Made by a program: the position numbers and the translations under genes
Notes under the pieces: generated by a model
What the model saw: only the letters and a program-made list of their open reading frames with translations
What the model was told of the DNA's origin: nothing
The model's database searches: none
Source of the DNA: Streptomyces brevispora
GTDB lineage: Bacteria; Actinomycetota; Actinomycetes; Streptomycetales; Streptomycetaceae
Reading direction: 5' to 3'
Assembly (NCBI RefSeq): GCF_007829885.1
Contig: NZ_VIWW01000001.1
Location: 5,332,001-5,396,000 of the forward strand
Length of the DNA: 64,000 nucleotides
Part shown: piece by piece, positions 1 through 8,919 of the stretch
Layout: each line of letters begins with the position of its first letter
How positions within the stretch are numbered: position 1 is the stretch's first letter

Positions 1-98
1 TAGGGCGGCCCGACACCCCGCTGGCCCTGACGTCACGGCGGGTGCTCCCACGAGGTGGGCGCAGGCTCAGCCCGTGACACGGCGCCCGTCTACGACAT

Positions 99-127
99 AG
101 GACCCGCGCCCGCGTGGTGCGGGTCCT
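99..127. terminator. Stem-loop, probable terminator
   Basis: Nine-base arms AGGACCCGC and GCGGGTCCT pair perfectly around an 11-base loop. It has the form of a Streptomyces terminator without a U-run. The gene it serves lies outside the window to the left or has been lost. I see no convincing gene in positions 1-447; short open frames there lack a start with a ribosome site and resemble nothing I know. Confidence 0.5.
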
Positions 128-447
128 CTTCTGCGTGGCGAGGTGGTCAGCCGGAGGACTCGGATGCGCGGCCGGACCCCAGGCTGCGTCGCGAGGCCGG
201 AGACGTCGGGCAGATGGCGGTTCACCTCGTCGACCAGACGCGGTCGGCGTGACACGACCGACATCGGACGGTGCGAGGCCACCTCGGCGACAACCCTCCG
301 TGAGGGCCGACGGATACTCAGACTTTCCTGACGTACCGTCAACTATTCAAGATCATATTGCACGTGCGTTGCACAAGGTGCTGAAAAACAACAGTGATCA
401 GTGGAGGGCGGTGAAGGTGCGTATCCGCAGGTCAGCTGGCACATTGA

Positions 448-483
448 GGTGGCGTGCCCCTTGCCTCCAAGGGGCACGCCACC
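448..483 (-). terminator. Terminator of the HTH-MurA gene
   Basis: Fifteen-base perfect arms (GGTGGCGTGCCCCTT and its complement) surround a six-base loop. The hairpin starts 8 bases past the stop codon of the minus-strand MurA-like gene. Confidence 0.75.
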
Positions 484-490
484 CCGCCGG

Positions 491-2020
491 TCAAATGTCC
501 CGGAAGATCTCGATCTGCGCCCCCACGGAGTTCAGCCGCTCCGCGAGTTCCTCGTAACCGCGGTTGATCACATACACGTTGCGCAGTACTGAGGTGCCCT
601 CGGCCGCCATCATCGCGAGCAGCACCACCACGGCCGGCCGCAGCGCGGGCGGGCACATCATCTCGGCCGCGCGCCACCGGGTCGGGCCCTCGACCAGAAC
701 CCGGTGCGGGTCCAGGAGTTGGAGCCGGCCGCCGAGCCGGTTGAGGTCGGTGAGGTAGATGGCGCGGTTGTCGTAGACCCAGTCGTGGATGAGGGTCTGG
801 CCGTGGGCCGAGGCGGCGATGGCCGCGAAGAACGGGACGTTGTCGATGTTCAGGCCGGGGAACGGCATCGGGTGGATCTTGTCGATCGGCGCCTCCAGCT
901 TGGAGGGCCTGACCTTCAGGTCGACCAGCCTGGTGCGTCCGTTGTCGGCCGCGTACTCCGGCGTACGGCCGCAGTCGACGCCCATCTCCTCCAGCACCGC
1001 GAGCTCGATCTCCAGGAACTCGATCGGCACCCGGCGGATCGTCAGCTCGGACTCCGTCACGACGGCGGCGGCGAGCAGGCTCATCGCCTCGACCGGGTCC
1101 TCGGAGGGGGAGTAGTCGACATCCACGTCGATGTTCGGCACGCCGTGCACGGTCAGCGTTGTCGTGCCCACGCCGTCCACCCGTATGCCCAGCGCTTCCA
1201 GGAAGAAGCAGAGGTCCTGGACCATGTAGTTGGAGGACGCGTTGCGGATGACGGTGATTCCGTCGTGCCGGGCGGCGGCCAGCAGCGCGTTCTCGGTCAC
1301 GGTGTCGCCGCGCTCGGTCAGCACTATCGGGCGTTCGGGGGATATGGAGTGGTCGACCTGGGCGTGGTAGATCCCCTCGGTCGCGGCGATCTCCAGACCG
1401 AACCGGCGCAGCGCGATCATGTGCGGCTCGATGGTCCGGGTGCCGAGGTCGCAGCCGCCCGCGTACGGCAGCTTGAACTGGTCCATCCGGTGCAGCAGCG
1501 GTCCGAGGAACATGATGATCGACCGGGTCCGGCGGGCGGCGTCCGCGTCGATGGCGTCCATGTCGAGCCGGGCGGGCGGGACGATCTCCAGATCGGTGCC
1601 GTCGTTGATCCACCGGGTGCGCACCCCGATGGAGTTCAGCACCTCCAGGAGGCGGTATACCTCCTCGATGCGGGCCACCCGGCGCAGCACTGTGCGGCCC
1701 TTGTTGAGCAGCGAGGCGCAGAGCAGCGCCACGCAGGCGTTCTTGCTGGTCTTGACGTCGATGGCACCGGACAGCCGACGGCCGCCGACCACCCGTAGGT
1801 GCATGGGGCCGGCGTAGCCGAGCGACACGATCTCGCTGTCGAGGGCTTCGCCGATGCGGGCAATCATCTCAAGGCTGATGTTTTGATTGCCGCGCTCGAT
1901 GCGGTTCACGGCGCTCTGGCTGGTGGCGAGCGCCTCGGCGAGCTGGCTCTGCGTCCAGCCCCTGTGCTGACGGGCGTCACGGATAAGCTTGCCGATGCGT
2001 ACGAGGTAGTCGTCTGACAT
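491..2020 (-). CDS. HTH (XRE) - MurA fusion: UDP-GlcNAc 1-carboxyvinyltransferase-like
   Basis: A 509-residue protein with two parts. Residues about 7-62 form a Cro/C1-type helix-turn-helix (WTQSQLAEALATSQSAVNRIE). Residues about 72-505 are an EPSP/MurA fold. Known MurA moves enolpyruvate from PEP to UDP-GlcNAc in the first committed step of peptidoglycan synthesis. Active-site features remain: K93-N94 (SKNACVALL), the loop Cys190 in GGCDLGTR (equivalent to E. coli Cys115), FPGLNIDN and the YDNRAIYLTDLNRLGG stretch. The catalytic part could therefore work, but the HTH suggests a DNA-binding or self-regulating role. It matches what I recall as the second MurA homologue next to aconitase in S. 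coelicolor (SCO5998). Translation starts 6 bases after a TAGCCT -10 element, so the mRNA is probably leaderless. The palindrome at 2032-2047 overlaps this promoter. Function beyond family is inferred. Confidence 0.88.
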   Translation of the reverse strand: MSDDYLVRIGKLIRDARQHRGWTQSQLAEALATSQSAVNRIERGNQNISLEMIARIGEALDSEIVSLGYAGPMHLRVVGGRRLSGAIDVKTSKNACVALLCASLLNKGRTVLRRVARIEEVYRLLEVLNSIGVRTRWINDGTDLEIVPPARLDMDAIDADAARRTRSIIMFLGPLLHRMDQFKLPYAGGCDLGTRTIEPHMIALRRFGLEIAATEGIYHAQVDHSISPERPIVLTERGDTVTENALLAAARHDGITVIRNASSNYMVQDLCFFLEALGIRVDGVGTTTLTVHGVPNIDVDVDYSPSEDPVEAMSLLAAAVVTESELTIRRVPIEFLEIELAVLEEMGVDCGRTPEYAADNGRTRLVDLKVRPSKLEAPIDKIHPMPFPGLNIDNVPFFAAIAASAHGQTLIHDWVYDNRAIYLTDLNRLGGRLQLLDPHRVLVEGPTRWRAAEMMCPPALRPAVVVLLAMMAAEGTSVLRNVYVINRGYEELAERLNSVGAQIEIFRDI

Positions 2021-2025
2021 GCTGA

Positions 2026-2047
2026 AAGGCTATCTCAAATATGAGAT
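2026..2047 (-). promoter_or_regulatory. Leaderless -10 element with overlapping palindromic operator
   Basis: On the minus strand TAGCCT lies at 2031-2026, six bases before the ATG at 2020. The palindrome ATCTCA-AATA-TGAGAT (2032-2047) lies directly upstream and would block polymerase if bound. Its outer half-sites TATCTC/GAGATG match those in front of acnA (10242-10259). The HTH domain encoded downstream is the obvious candidate binder, which would make the gene self-regulated (inference). No good -35 is visible. Confidence 0.55.
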
Positions 2048-2281
2048 GAGCCTGCTGTCGGGGTAGGGCATTCGGGTGACGGGCGGGCGCAGAGCCGTGG
2101 CGCAGGGGGCGCGGCTGCCCGTGGGCACGCTGCCCGCCTCCATGCTCCTCCCGCCGTACGTGCTCGGCATGTGGAGCGCGTCCATCGGTGCCGGGCGCCG
2201 GCGCCGGACCGCAGGGTGTCGGCGCCGGGCGGCGGGGAAAATGTGTCGCCCGAGCGTGCAGGTGATCGTATGGTCCCCGGC

Positions 2282-2932
2282 ATGAAGCTGCTTTCCGTCA
2301 ATATCGGTTGCCCCCGTCCCAACCCCTGGAAGGGGCTGAGCTCGACCGGTATCGACAAGCGGCCCGTCGACGGGCCGGTCGCCGTCACCGCCCCCGGCCC
2401 CAAGGGCACCGGTGCGGTCGGCCTCGCCGGTGACCGGGTCTACGACGTGAAGCACCACGGCGGTGCGGATCAGGCCGTCTACGCCTACGCCCGCGAGGAT
2501 CTGGACGACTGGGGGGCCGAGTTGGGCCGGCCGCTCGCGAACGGGGCCTTCGGGGAGAACCTCACGACCCTGGGGCTGGACGTCAACGCCGCCCTGATCG
2601 GTGAGCGTTGGCGGATCGGGCCGGATGTCCTGCTGGAGGTGTCCTGCGCGCGGATCCCCTGCGGGACGTTCCAGGGCTGGCTGGGGCGTGACGGCTGGAT
2701 CAAGCGGTTCACGCGGGCCGCGCTACCCGGGGCGTATCTGCGCGTGATCGAGCCCGGCGACATCCGGGCCGGCGACCCGGTCGAGATCATGCACCGGCCG
2801 GATCACGACGTGACCGTCGCGCTCGTCTTCCGGGCCATGACCGTGGAAGGTGACCTGCTGCCGCGACTGCTGGCCGCCGACGCGCTGCCGGAGGAGGGCA
2901 AGGAACTGGTCCGGCGCCGGACCTCCGCGTAG
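2282..2932 (+). CDS. MOSC domain-containing protein (YiiM-like)
   Basis: 216 residues, the usual size for stand-alone MOSC proteins. MOSC domains bind molybdenum cofactor or handle sulfur through a conserved Cys and act in the cytosol, often in reducing N-hydroxylated compounds. Supporting motifs are the N-terminal VNIGCPRP, the KHHGGADQAVYAYAREDL block and the conserved Cys region LEVSCARIPCGTF near residues 118-130. The ATG at 2282 is chosen because homologues begin at MKLLSVN; the frame stays open upstream but the extra residues look non-coding. It stands alone between the MurA-like gene (divergent) and the amidohydrolase (convergent). Substrate unknown. Confidence 0.85.
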   Translation: MKLLSVNIGCPRPNPWKGLSSTGIDKRPVDGPVAVTAPGPKGTGAVGLAGDRVYDVKHHGGADQAVYAYAREDLDDWGAELGRPLANGAFGENLTTLGLDVNAALIGERWRIGPDVLLEVSCARIPCGTFQGWLGRDGWIKRFTRAALPGAYLRVIEPGDIRAGDPVEIMHRPDHDVTVALVFRAMTVEGDLLPRLLAADALPEEGKELVRRRTSA

Positions 2933-3109
2933 GCGTATCTTCAGTGCGCGGCCCTGCTCCTGGCCTGCGCGGGAGCGGGCACCGGGAGCCGGAAGCAGAC
3001 GCGGAATCAGCCGCACGCACACGACCGTGCCGATCCGCGGCCTCGCTCCGACGCGGATCGTCGTCCGCCTCGCCCTCACGGCAGCGGGCCGGAGACGGCG
3101 GGGTTCATG

Positions 3110-4366
3110 TCATGTTCCCAGCCAGGCGAGTGCGGCTACGGCCAGGGCGCTGACGCCGGTGTCCAGGGTGGGCTGGATGACGGGAGCGAACGTGGGACTG
3201 TGGTTGACCGGGATGTTCTGGGCGAGCGTGCCGTTCCTGGAGGCTTCGGCGTACCGGTCGGGGTCGATGCCGCCGATGCCCCAGTAGGTGAACGGCACGC
3301 CGAACGCCTTGGGGATCTCGCTCATGTCCTCGCTGGCGGTCTGGAGGTCGATGGTGTGCGCGCTGTCGCCGAAGTGGGCGGCGAACGCCTCGGCGACGCG
3401 CCGGGTGGGGACCTCGTCGTTGACGGTGGGCGGAAAGGAGCTGATCCGCTTGATCTCGGGCGCCTTCGGCGAGCGGGACGCCTCACACTCGGCCGTGACG
3501 ATCCGTTCGATCGCTTTCAGTACCTGGGTGCGCGTCTCGTCGTCGTAGGTGCGCACGTTGAGCTGGATGACGGCGCTGTCGGGGATGATGTTGGGGCCGG
3601 AACCGGCGTGGATGCTGCCCACGGTGATCACGGCGGGAGTCGTGGCGGCCACTTCGCGCGAGACGATGGTCTGCAGGCGTACGACGATCATCGCGGCCAT
3701 CACCACCGGGTCCACCGCAGCCTGGGGCATGGAGCCGTGTGCCCCTCGTCCGTGGACGGTGATGGCCAGGCTGTCCGCGGCCGACAGGAACGACCCGGGG
3801 CGGGTGCCGACGTAGCCGGCCGGATAGGGCAGGACGTGCTGGGCGAGTACCACGTCGGGCCTGGGCGAGCGGGACGTCAGACCGTCGTCGATCATGGCGT
3901 CGGCGCCGTCGCCGTTCTCCTCCGAGGGCTGGAAGAGCGCCACGAAAGTACCCCGCCAGACGTCCTTCGCCTGAGCCATCAGCCGTGCACAGCCGATCAG
4001 GCAGGTCACGTGCACATCGTGTCCGCAGGCGTGCATGACCGGCTGCTCGGTGCCGTCCGGACCGGTCACGGTCGCGGTGGAGGCGTAGGGCAGGCCGGTC
4101 TGTTCCCGCACCGGCAAGGCGTCCATGTCGGCACGGGCCATGACGGTCGGACCGTCGCCGTTGGCCAGGACCCCGATCACGCCGGTGCCGCCGATGCCGG
4201 CGGTGACTTCGTAGCCGAAGGCCCGCAAGGCGTCCGACGCCTTGTGCGCGGTGCGCTGCTCGCGCAGGCCGAGTTCGGGGTGTCTGTGCAGGTCCTGGTA
4301 GAGATCCTCGAGGTCGGAACGGATGGCATCAAGACCGGCCAGTACGATCTGGGCACTTTCGGTCAT
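3110..4366 (-). CDS. M20-family amidohydrolase (N-acyl-amino acid / hippurate hydrolase type)
   Basis: 418 residues, full length for the M20D family, which removes acyl groups from N-acyl amino acids or related amides with two bound metal ions. Visible metal and catalytic motifs are MARADMDALPV, HACGHDVHV (about residues 104-112), the PSEENGDGA acidic pair (about 137-145) and the C-terminal NHSPTFAPV. No signal peptide, so cytosolic. Its ATG overlaps the stop codon of the upstream channel-like gene by four bases (ATGA, 4363-4366), so the two are translationally coupled. This suggests that a solute or ion movement accompanies substrate hydrolysis, but nothing in the sequence identifies the substrate. 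Confidence 0.9.
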   Translation of the reverse strand: MTESAQIVLAGLDAIRSDLEDLYQDLHRHPELGLREQRTAHKASDALRAFGYEVTAGIGGTGVIGVLANGDGPTVMARADMDALPVREQTGLPYASTATVTGPDGTEQPVMHACGHDVHVTCLIGCARLMAQAKDVWRGTFVALFQPSEENGDGADAMIDDGLTSRSPRPDVVLAQHVLPYPAGYVGTRPGSFLSAADSLAITVHGRGAHGSMPQAAVDPVVMAAMIVVRLQTIVSREVAATTPAVITVGSIHAGSGPNIIPDSAVIQLNVRTYDDETRTQVLKAIERIVTAECEASRSPKAPEIKRISSFPPTVNDEVPTRRVAEAFAAHFGDSAHTIDLQTASEDMSEIPKAFGVPFTYWGIGGIDPDRYAEASRNGTLAQNIPVNHSPTFAPVIQPTLDTGVSALAVAALAWLGT

Positions 4367-5124
4367 GTTGGCTCCTTGGGAGGTCGGGACTGTCCTTCGT
4401 CCCCGTTTCTGGTGTTGGCGGGGTTGGTGCGGTGCCGCCGCAACGTCGAGGCCACTTTGGACTGGGGCTGCCAGTCCAGCCCGTTGGGCAGGTTCCAGTC
4501 GTAGTGCACGGCGGTGAGCCGGAAGGCCAGCGCCACGGCGATGCCGAGGCCGATACCGACCTGGGGGACGCCGAGGTAGGAGCAGGTCACCATGACTCCA
4601 GCGACCGCGATGGCGACGGTGGCATAGAGGCCGTTGCGGCCGAAGACGGCAGGCACCCGGCCGAGGATGACGTCGCGCAAGGCGCCGCCGCCGACAGCGG
4701 TCACTGTTCCCAAGAGGACGGCCGGGAGCCAGCCCAGTCCGACTGCCAGCGTCTTGTTGGCGCCGGCGACCGCCCAGAATCCGATGACCGCAGCGTCGAG
4801 TGCGGTGAACAGCCGGTTCCAGGACTCCTCACTGATCTTGATGAGGAAGACGACCACGGAACCGGCGACGGCGGTCACCAGGTAGGCGTAGTCCGTCAGC
4901 GCGACCGGCGTGCCGTGCTGCAGCAGCACGTCCCTGATCACACCGCCGCCCAGACCGGAGATGATGCCGACCGCCAGGAACCCGAACAGGTCCAGGCCCA
5001 CACTCCGGGCCACGGCACCGCCCAGCAGCGCGCACGAGAAGACGCCGGCAAGATCCAGGTAGCGCGAGGCGACATCAATCCCATGCGGGAGGGAAGGGGT
5101 CGACATAACGGACGAAGCGGACAT
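4363..5124 (-). CDS. TRIC-type (UPF0126/YadS) cation channel family membrane protein
   Basis: 253 residues with about seven hydrophobic segments. It carries the two internal GGG-x2-RD repeats of the bacterial TRIC/UPF0126 family: GLGGGVIRDVLL (about residue 60) and AVGGGALRDVILGRVP (about 145). Bacterial TRIC proteins are trimeric potassium-permeable channels with a 3+3+1 helix layout. The C-terminal 45 residues are charged and probably cytosolic. First gene of a two-gene operon with the M20 hydrolase. Start taken as the ATG at 5124 behind a purine-rich stretch; a second ATG seven codons later is possible. Recombinase debris begins about 40 bases upstream, so an ancestral promoter may have been replaced. 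Confidence 0.85.
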   Translation of the reverse strand: MSASSVMSTPSLPHGIDVASRYLDLAGVFSCALLGGAVARSVGLDLFGFLAVGIISGLGGGVIRDVLLQHGTPVALTDYAYLVTAVAGSVVVFLIKISEESWNRLFTALDAAVIGFWAVAGANKTLAVGLGWLPAVLLGTVTAVGGGALRDVILGRVPAVFGRNGLYATVAIAVAGVMVTCSYLGVPQVGIGLGIAVALAFRLTAVHYDWNLPNGLDWQPQSKVASTLRRHRTNPANTRNGDEGQSRPPKEPT

Positions 5125-5163
5125 GGGGCGAGCCTACCCCCGACCATCTGAACGGATGCGCGG

Positions 5164-5690
5164 CGTACCCGAGAGCAGCAGGGGCCGCTCAAACGAGAGC
5201 TGACCTACGACGGACCGCGCGCCGCCGAGGCCAAGGGCAGCAGGGGCGGCCGCCGCCCGGCCGTCCCGGCCGCGAAGACCGACACCGTACGCACCGCCTG
5301 CCTCGCAGGCCGCTCCATCGCTGCCCTCGCCCGCGACCACGGTGTCAGTCGCGGCGCGATCCGGACTGCCGTCGCCGACCTCATGCCCGACCACACCGCC
5401 GTCGAGCAGGGGACGCCCCGGCCCCGGAGCTGCCGGTCACCCTCGCCATGCCCGGCAAGGTCGCCGACTTCCTCCGTACCGCCGAACTGGAGCCCGCCGA
5501 GCGGACCGCCCTCGACCGCGGGGCGACCGTACGGCGCGGCCAGGGCTGCACCCCGCGCGTCAGCGCCTTCCCCGCCGCGTACCGCCAACTCCTCGCCCGC
5601 TGCCGGCCGCTCGGCGGTGGCCAGGGCGTCCCCGCGGTTCCGGCCCAGCGCAAGGCCCGTCCACTCGCAACGACACCCCGATGTCCCAAC
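5164..5690 (+). pseudogene. Remnant of a serine recombinase/invertase (C-terminal part, frameshifted)
   Basis: Frame 1 (from about 5164) reads KRELTYDGPRAAEAKG followed by a resolvase-type HTH (GRSIAALARDHGVSRGAIRT). Near 5415 the sense continues in another frame (PELPVTLAMPGKVADFL, then LEPAERTALDRGATVRRGQG). The whole resembles the C-terminal half of recombinase-family proteins I recall from Streptomyces. The catalytic N-terminal domain is absent and a frameshift splits the rest, so it is dead. Fragment ends are approximate. Confidence 0.7.
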
Positions 5691-5769
5691 CGTGACGCAG
5701 ATCATCAATCGCGGAAGGGCCCGTAAATCCAGGTGTCCCCTCCCGACCGCCCCGGTAACGTGCGCCGGC

Positions 5770-6285
5770 ATGACATCGGAACTGGAACGTCCCCCGCTCC
5801 AAGCGGACGAACGCACCGCGCTCATCGGCTGGCTGGACCTGCAGCGGCAGATCCTGCGCTGGAAATGCGAGGGGTTGAGCGACGAGGACGCACACCGCCC
5901 GGTCATCCCGACCTCACCGGTCATGACGATGGCCGGTCTCATCTCCCATATGCGCTGGACCGAGCACATGTGGCTGGAGGTGCTGTTCCTCGGCGGCGAC
6001 GAGAAGCAGAACCCGTCGTTCGACGAGTCGAGCGAGGACGCCGACTGGCGCACCGACGGCCGCCCCCTCGCCGAGCTCCTCGCGGAGTACGAGGCCCAGT
6101 GCGCCCGCAGTAACGAGATCGTCGCTGCGGCCTCCCTGGACGATGTCGGCCGACACCCCGGCTTCCGTTCTGGCAGCGCCAACCTCCGCTGGATGCTGAT
6201 CCACCTCGTTGAGGAGACGGGGCGGCACGCGGGGCACGCGGACATCGTCCGAGAGTTGCTCGACGGCACGAAGGGCTATTACTAG
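5770..6285 (+). CDS. DinB/DUF664 family protein
   Basis: 171 residues, standard length for DinB-like four-helix metal-binding proteins, the superfamily that includes mycothiol- and bacillithiol-dependent transferases. Metal-ligand histidines are visible in GLISHMRWTEHMW (about residues 58-70) and in HLVEETGRHAGHAD near the C-terminus, giving the usual His triad. The ATG at 5770 begins MTSELERPP; the frame stays open upstream into recombinase debris, which is not part of the gene. It stands alone between two pseudogenes. A thiol-transferase or stress role is possible from the family, but the substrate cannot be read from the sequence. Confidence 0.85.
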   Translation: MTSELERPPLQADERTALIGWLDLQRQILRWKCEGLSDEDAHRPVIPTSPVMTMAGLISHMRWTEHMWLEVLFLGGDEKQNPSFDESSEDADWRTDGRPLAELLAEYEAQCARSNEIVAAASLDDVGRHPGFRSGSANLRWMLIHLVEETGRHAGHADIVRELLDGTKGYY

Positions 6286-6416
6286 CGCGGCTCCGCGTAT
6301 CGGGCCCCTGCCTCAGGAACCAGGCCAACACGCCTCACGACCAATCGCGGGAGAGCCTGTCAGGGCTTGCCGGGAATCAAGTTGTGGCTTCCAACTGTGG
6401 GTCTCGTGGTTCTGGT

Positions 6417-6745
6417 ATGGGGAGACCGGAGGGGACCGAGGACGTCCTGGCGGCGAAGTTCCAGGTGTTGTTGCCACATCTCGATGAGCGTCAGCGTCGG
6501 CTGGCCATAGGGGCGGAAGCACTGTCGCCGGGGCATGGTGGGATTAGTTTCGTCGTTGCCGCGGCCGGGTTCGGGGTGGGCACGGTCTCGCGCGGAGTGG
6601 CCGAACTGGAGTCGGGCAAGTTCTGTTGGGGCGGCTCCGCCGTCCTGTTGGTGGCCGGAAGAGGGCAGCGGACCTTGATCCGGGGCTGCGGCCGGCTCTG
6701 CTTGCGTTGGTCGAGCCCGACGAGCGGGGCGATCCGACGATCAGG
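6417..6745 (+). pseudogene. Remnant of an ISAzo13-family transposase (N-terminal part, frameshifted)
   Basis: The frame at 6417 encodes LPHLDERQRRLAIGAEAL and GTVSRGVAELESG, the HTH-like start of ISAzo13-type transposases as I know them. Around 6620 the match moves to another frame (RRPVGGRKRAADLDPGL, then LLALVEPDERGDP). It stops at about 6745, before any catalytic part. No inverted repeats were found. Confidence 0.65.
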
Positions 6746-7069
6746 GACAGCGGGCGAGGGCATCGGCGACCCAGGCCGCCACATGGGCTGGGTGTGCCGG
6801 TGCGGTCAGGCCCTGGACGCGGGGTTGTACTGCACCGCCTGCCGGTGTGCCTACCGGCATGACCGCTCGTGCCCGGCTCATAGCCGCTCGTCTCGTCGAA
6901 CATCAAGACCATGGAGTTCACCGCATCCGTGATCTCGTCACGCCACCGTGACAGCCATGCAGCCGAGTACGAAAGCTGATCCACGGCCCGGATCATGCCA
7001 CCGTCGCCTTCAACACGGACCTCAGGGCCCCGCATGAGTGACCGACGCAGAGTGACGGAGCCCGGAAAC
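6746..7069. other. Degraded stretch without an intact gene
   Basis: Short protein-like pieces occur on both strands: a Cys-rich plus-strand segment (CRCGQALDAGLYCTACRCAY, about 6793-6852) and a minus-strand segment containing AAWLSRWRDEITDAVNSMV. Neither has a start, ribosome site or full-length frame. I read this as further decayed insertion DNA. Confidence 0.4.
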
Positions 7070-7459
7070 CTATCCCCGAATACGCGACACCTCAACATGC
7101 GAGCCCACCAGTCCCGAGGCTGAGGAAGCCGGACGTGGGCGGCTCCGAGGCCCGCAGACGCAGTCGTCACGGAGCAGCAGCGCCGACGCCCGCTCGACAC
7201 GACGCGTCATCAGGTACGCGTCCGTCGCCGCGCCGTACGCCAGCCGGAACTGGCGGCTGAGGTGCCCGGCGGACATGTTCAGGCTGCGGGCGAGCGCCTC
7301 GACGTTCAGTGGCTGCGCGTACTCCCGGTCGATCCGGTCGCGGACCCGGCGCAGCAGCGCCAGTTCGCGCAGGCGCTGCTCCTGGACGCGGGCCCGCGCA
7401 GGGTGGCACAAGAGTGAACTCCCCTTTATGTCGTCGACTGCCTGCGGCTGCCGCCGCAT
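7070..7459 (-). pseudogene. Truncated AraC-family transcriptional regulator
   Basis: The 129-codon frame begins MRRQPQAVDDIKG and has the first AraC helix-turn-helix intact (NVEALARSLNMSAGHLSRQF, then AYLMTRRVERASALLLR). After about residue 100 the match to the family ends; the second HTH (normally TEVCFAVGCSSLGTFSTRF-like) is replaced by an unrelated Arg/Pro/Ser-rich tail. Normal members of this type run to roughly 145 residues. With one of two HTH motifs missing it probably cannot bind DNA properly. It follows the VOC gene on the same strand; in other Streptomyces such regulators and VOC proteins are neighbours (recalled). Confidence 0.65.
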
Positions 7460-7527
7460 ACCGATGGCTGTCCACGATTTGCCGACGGCGACCGATGGCT
7501 GCCGACCGCTGCTGAAGGCCGGACGGC

Positions 7528-7938
7528 TCAGCGGAGCTCCTGGATGCGGACCATGTTGCCCGCGGGATCGCGGAAGGCGCAGTCGCGGATTCCGTACGGC
7601 TGCTCGGTCGGCTCCTGGACGACCTCGGCGTCGCCCGCCTGCACCTTCTGGAAGGTTCCGTCGAGGTCCCGGGTGGCCAGCAGGATCCAGCCGTAGGTGC
7701 CCTTGGCCATCATCTCGGTGATGGTGCGGCGTTCGTCCTCGGTGACCCCGGGGTCGGCGGCCGGGGGCGCCAGGAGGATGGACGTGTCGGGCTGGCCCGC
7801 CGGGCCGACCGTGATCCAGCGCATCCTGCCCTGTCCGACGTCACTGCGGACCTCGAAGCCGAGGGCGTCGCGGTAGAAGGCGAGGGACGCGTCCGGGTCG
7901 TTGTGCGGGAGGGCGCTCGTGTGAATGGTGATGTCCAT
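7528..7938 (-). CDS. VOC (glyoxalase/bleomycin-resistance-like) superfamily protein
   Basis: 136 residues, one vicinal-oxygen-chelate unit of two beta-alpha-beta-beta-beta modules. Evidence is the opening TIHTSALPHNDPDASLAFYR, the core DALGFEVRSDVG, and the closing YGIRDCAFRDPAGNMVRI, where the final module supplies a metal ligand in related enzymes. The start at 7938 (MDITIHT) is the conserved N-terminus; the upstream extension is low quality. Families of this kind act as dioxygenases, glyoxalases or drug-binding proteins; which applies cannot be told. It precedes the broken AraC regulator, so its original control is probably lost. Confidence 0.85.
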   Translation of the reverse strand: MDITIHTSALPHNDPDASLAFYRDALGFEVRSDVGQGRMRWITVGPAGQPDTSILLAPPAADPGVTEDERRTITEMMAKGTYGWILLATRDLDGTFQKVQAGDAEVVQEPTEQPYGIRDCAFRDPAGNMVRIQELR

Positions 7939-8075
7939 GGCGATCAGGTTAGGCGCGGTCCCGTGACCCGCCCTCCTCGAACCCCGACCGATCCGGCCGT
8001 CCGTCACGCCGTCCGTCACGCGGTCCGCCGCGCCCTCCTGGGCACACCACACCCCGGCCGAAGCCTCCCGGCCGG

Positions 8076-8879
8076 TTACGGCCGCCGGCCCCAGGCGGAG
8101 ATCATCGGGGCCGTCGCCAGATCGAGGTCTCCGGTGGCGACGTTCGCCAGGTGGCGGTCGATGTCCTCGTCGGTCGCGATCCCCGCGGCCACGAGCCGGC
8201 CACGGATCTGCCGGACGGTCGCAGCCTCAAGAACGGTGCAGGCCGGCGAGGTGATCGGGAAGTAGGCGTCCGCCCGGACGTCGAGCAGGCCGGCCTCGCG
8301 CAGCCGCCGGGGCAGCGTCCGGCCGTACGAGAGATCGGCGCCGCGCGACGCCATGAGTTCCCGGAACCCGGACCGCAGACGGTTGGCGAGCCGCTGCTCG
8401 GGGCCCGACTCGTCCGGGCACAGCAGAGGCTGCAGCCCCGGATCGGCGTCCTCCAGGAGCAGCACACCACCGGGGCGCAGCGCCTGGACCATGCGGTGCA
8501 GGGCCTCGGCGCGGTCGACGACGTGCACCAGGACCAGCCGGGCGTGCACCAGGTCGAAACCACCCGGCGGCGGAGGATCGGCCGCGACGTCGTGGCGCAG
8601 GACTTCGACGACGTCGGAGGCGGCGTCCCGGGCCCAGGACACGTCGATATCGGTGCAGACGACCTGCCCGGTGGCGCCGACCCGTTCGGCGAGACCTGCG
8701 GGAACGGAGGGGCCGCCCGCTCCGACCTCCCAGCACCGCATGCCCTCGGTGATGCCGATCCGGTCGATGTGCCGGAACGTCACCGGATCGAACAGCTCGG
8801 CCAGCGCGCCGAACCGGATTCCCGCCTCCGACTGCTGGTTGTCCAGCAGATATCCGTGGTCCTTGCCTTGCTCGGTCAT
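8076..8879 (-). CDS. SAM-dependent methyltransferase (class I)
   Basis: 267 residues. Motif I is WEVGAGGPSVPAGLAERVG (about residues 44-62), followed by VVCTDIDVSW, FDLVHARLVLVHV and RPGGVLLLEDADP, the usual class I Rossmann order, so it should bind S-adenosylmethionine. The ATG at 8879 (MTEQGKDHGYLLDNQ) is chosen because that sequence opens typical family members. The frame is also open upstream through an 18-bp repeat tract and an MMPL transporter remnant, which I regard as accidental. Acceptor unknown; small-molecule methylation is likeliest. Possibly acquired with the surrounding mosaic DNA. Confidence 0.82.
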   Translation of the reverse strand: MTEQGKDHGYLLDNQQSEAGIRFGALAELFDPVTFRHIDRIGITEGMRCWEVGAGGPSVPAGLAERVGATGQVVCTDIDVSWARDAASDVVEVLRHDVAADPPPPGGFDLVHARLVLVHVVDRAEALHRMVQALRPGGVLLLEDADPGLQPLLCPDESGPEQRLANRLRSGFRELMASRGADLSYGRTLPRRLREAGLLDVRADAYFPITSPACTVLEAATVRQIRGRLVAAGIATDEDIDRHLANVATGDLDLATAPMISAWGRRP

Positions 8880-8919
8880 GCGCCGCCCACCGTCTCTCTC
8901 CGCCTGCGTCTCTCCGCCG

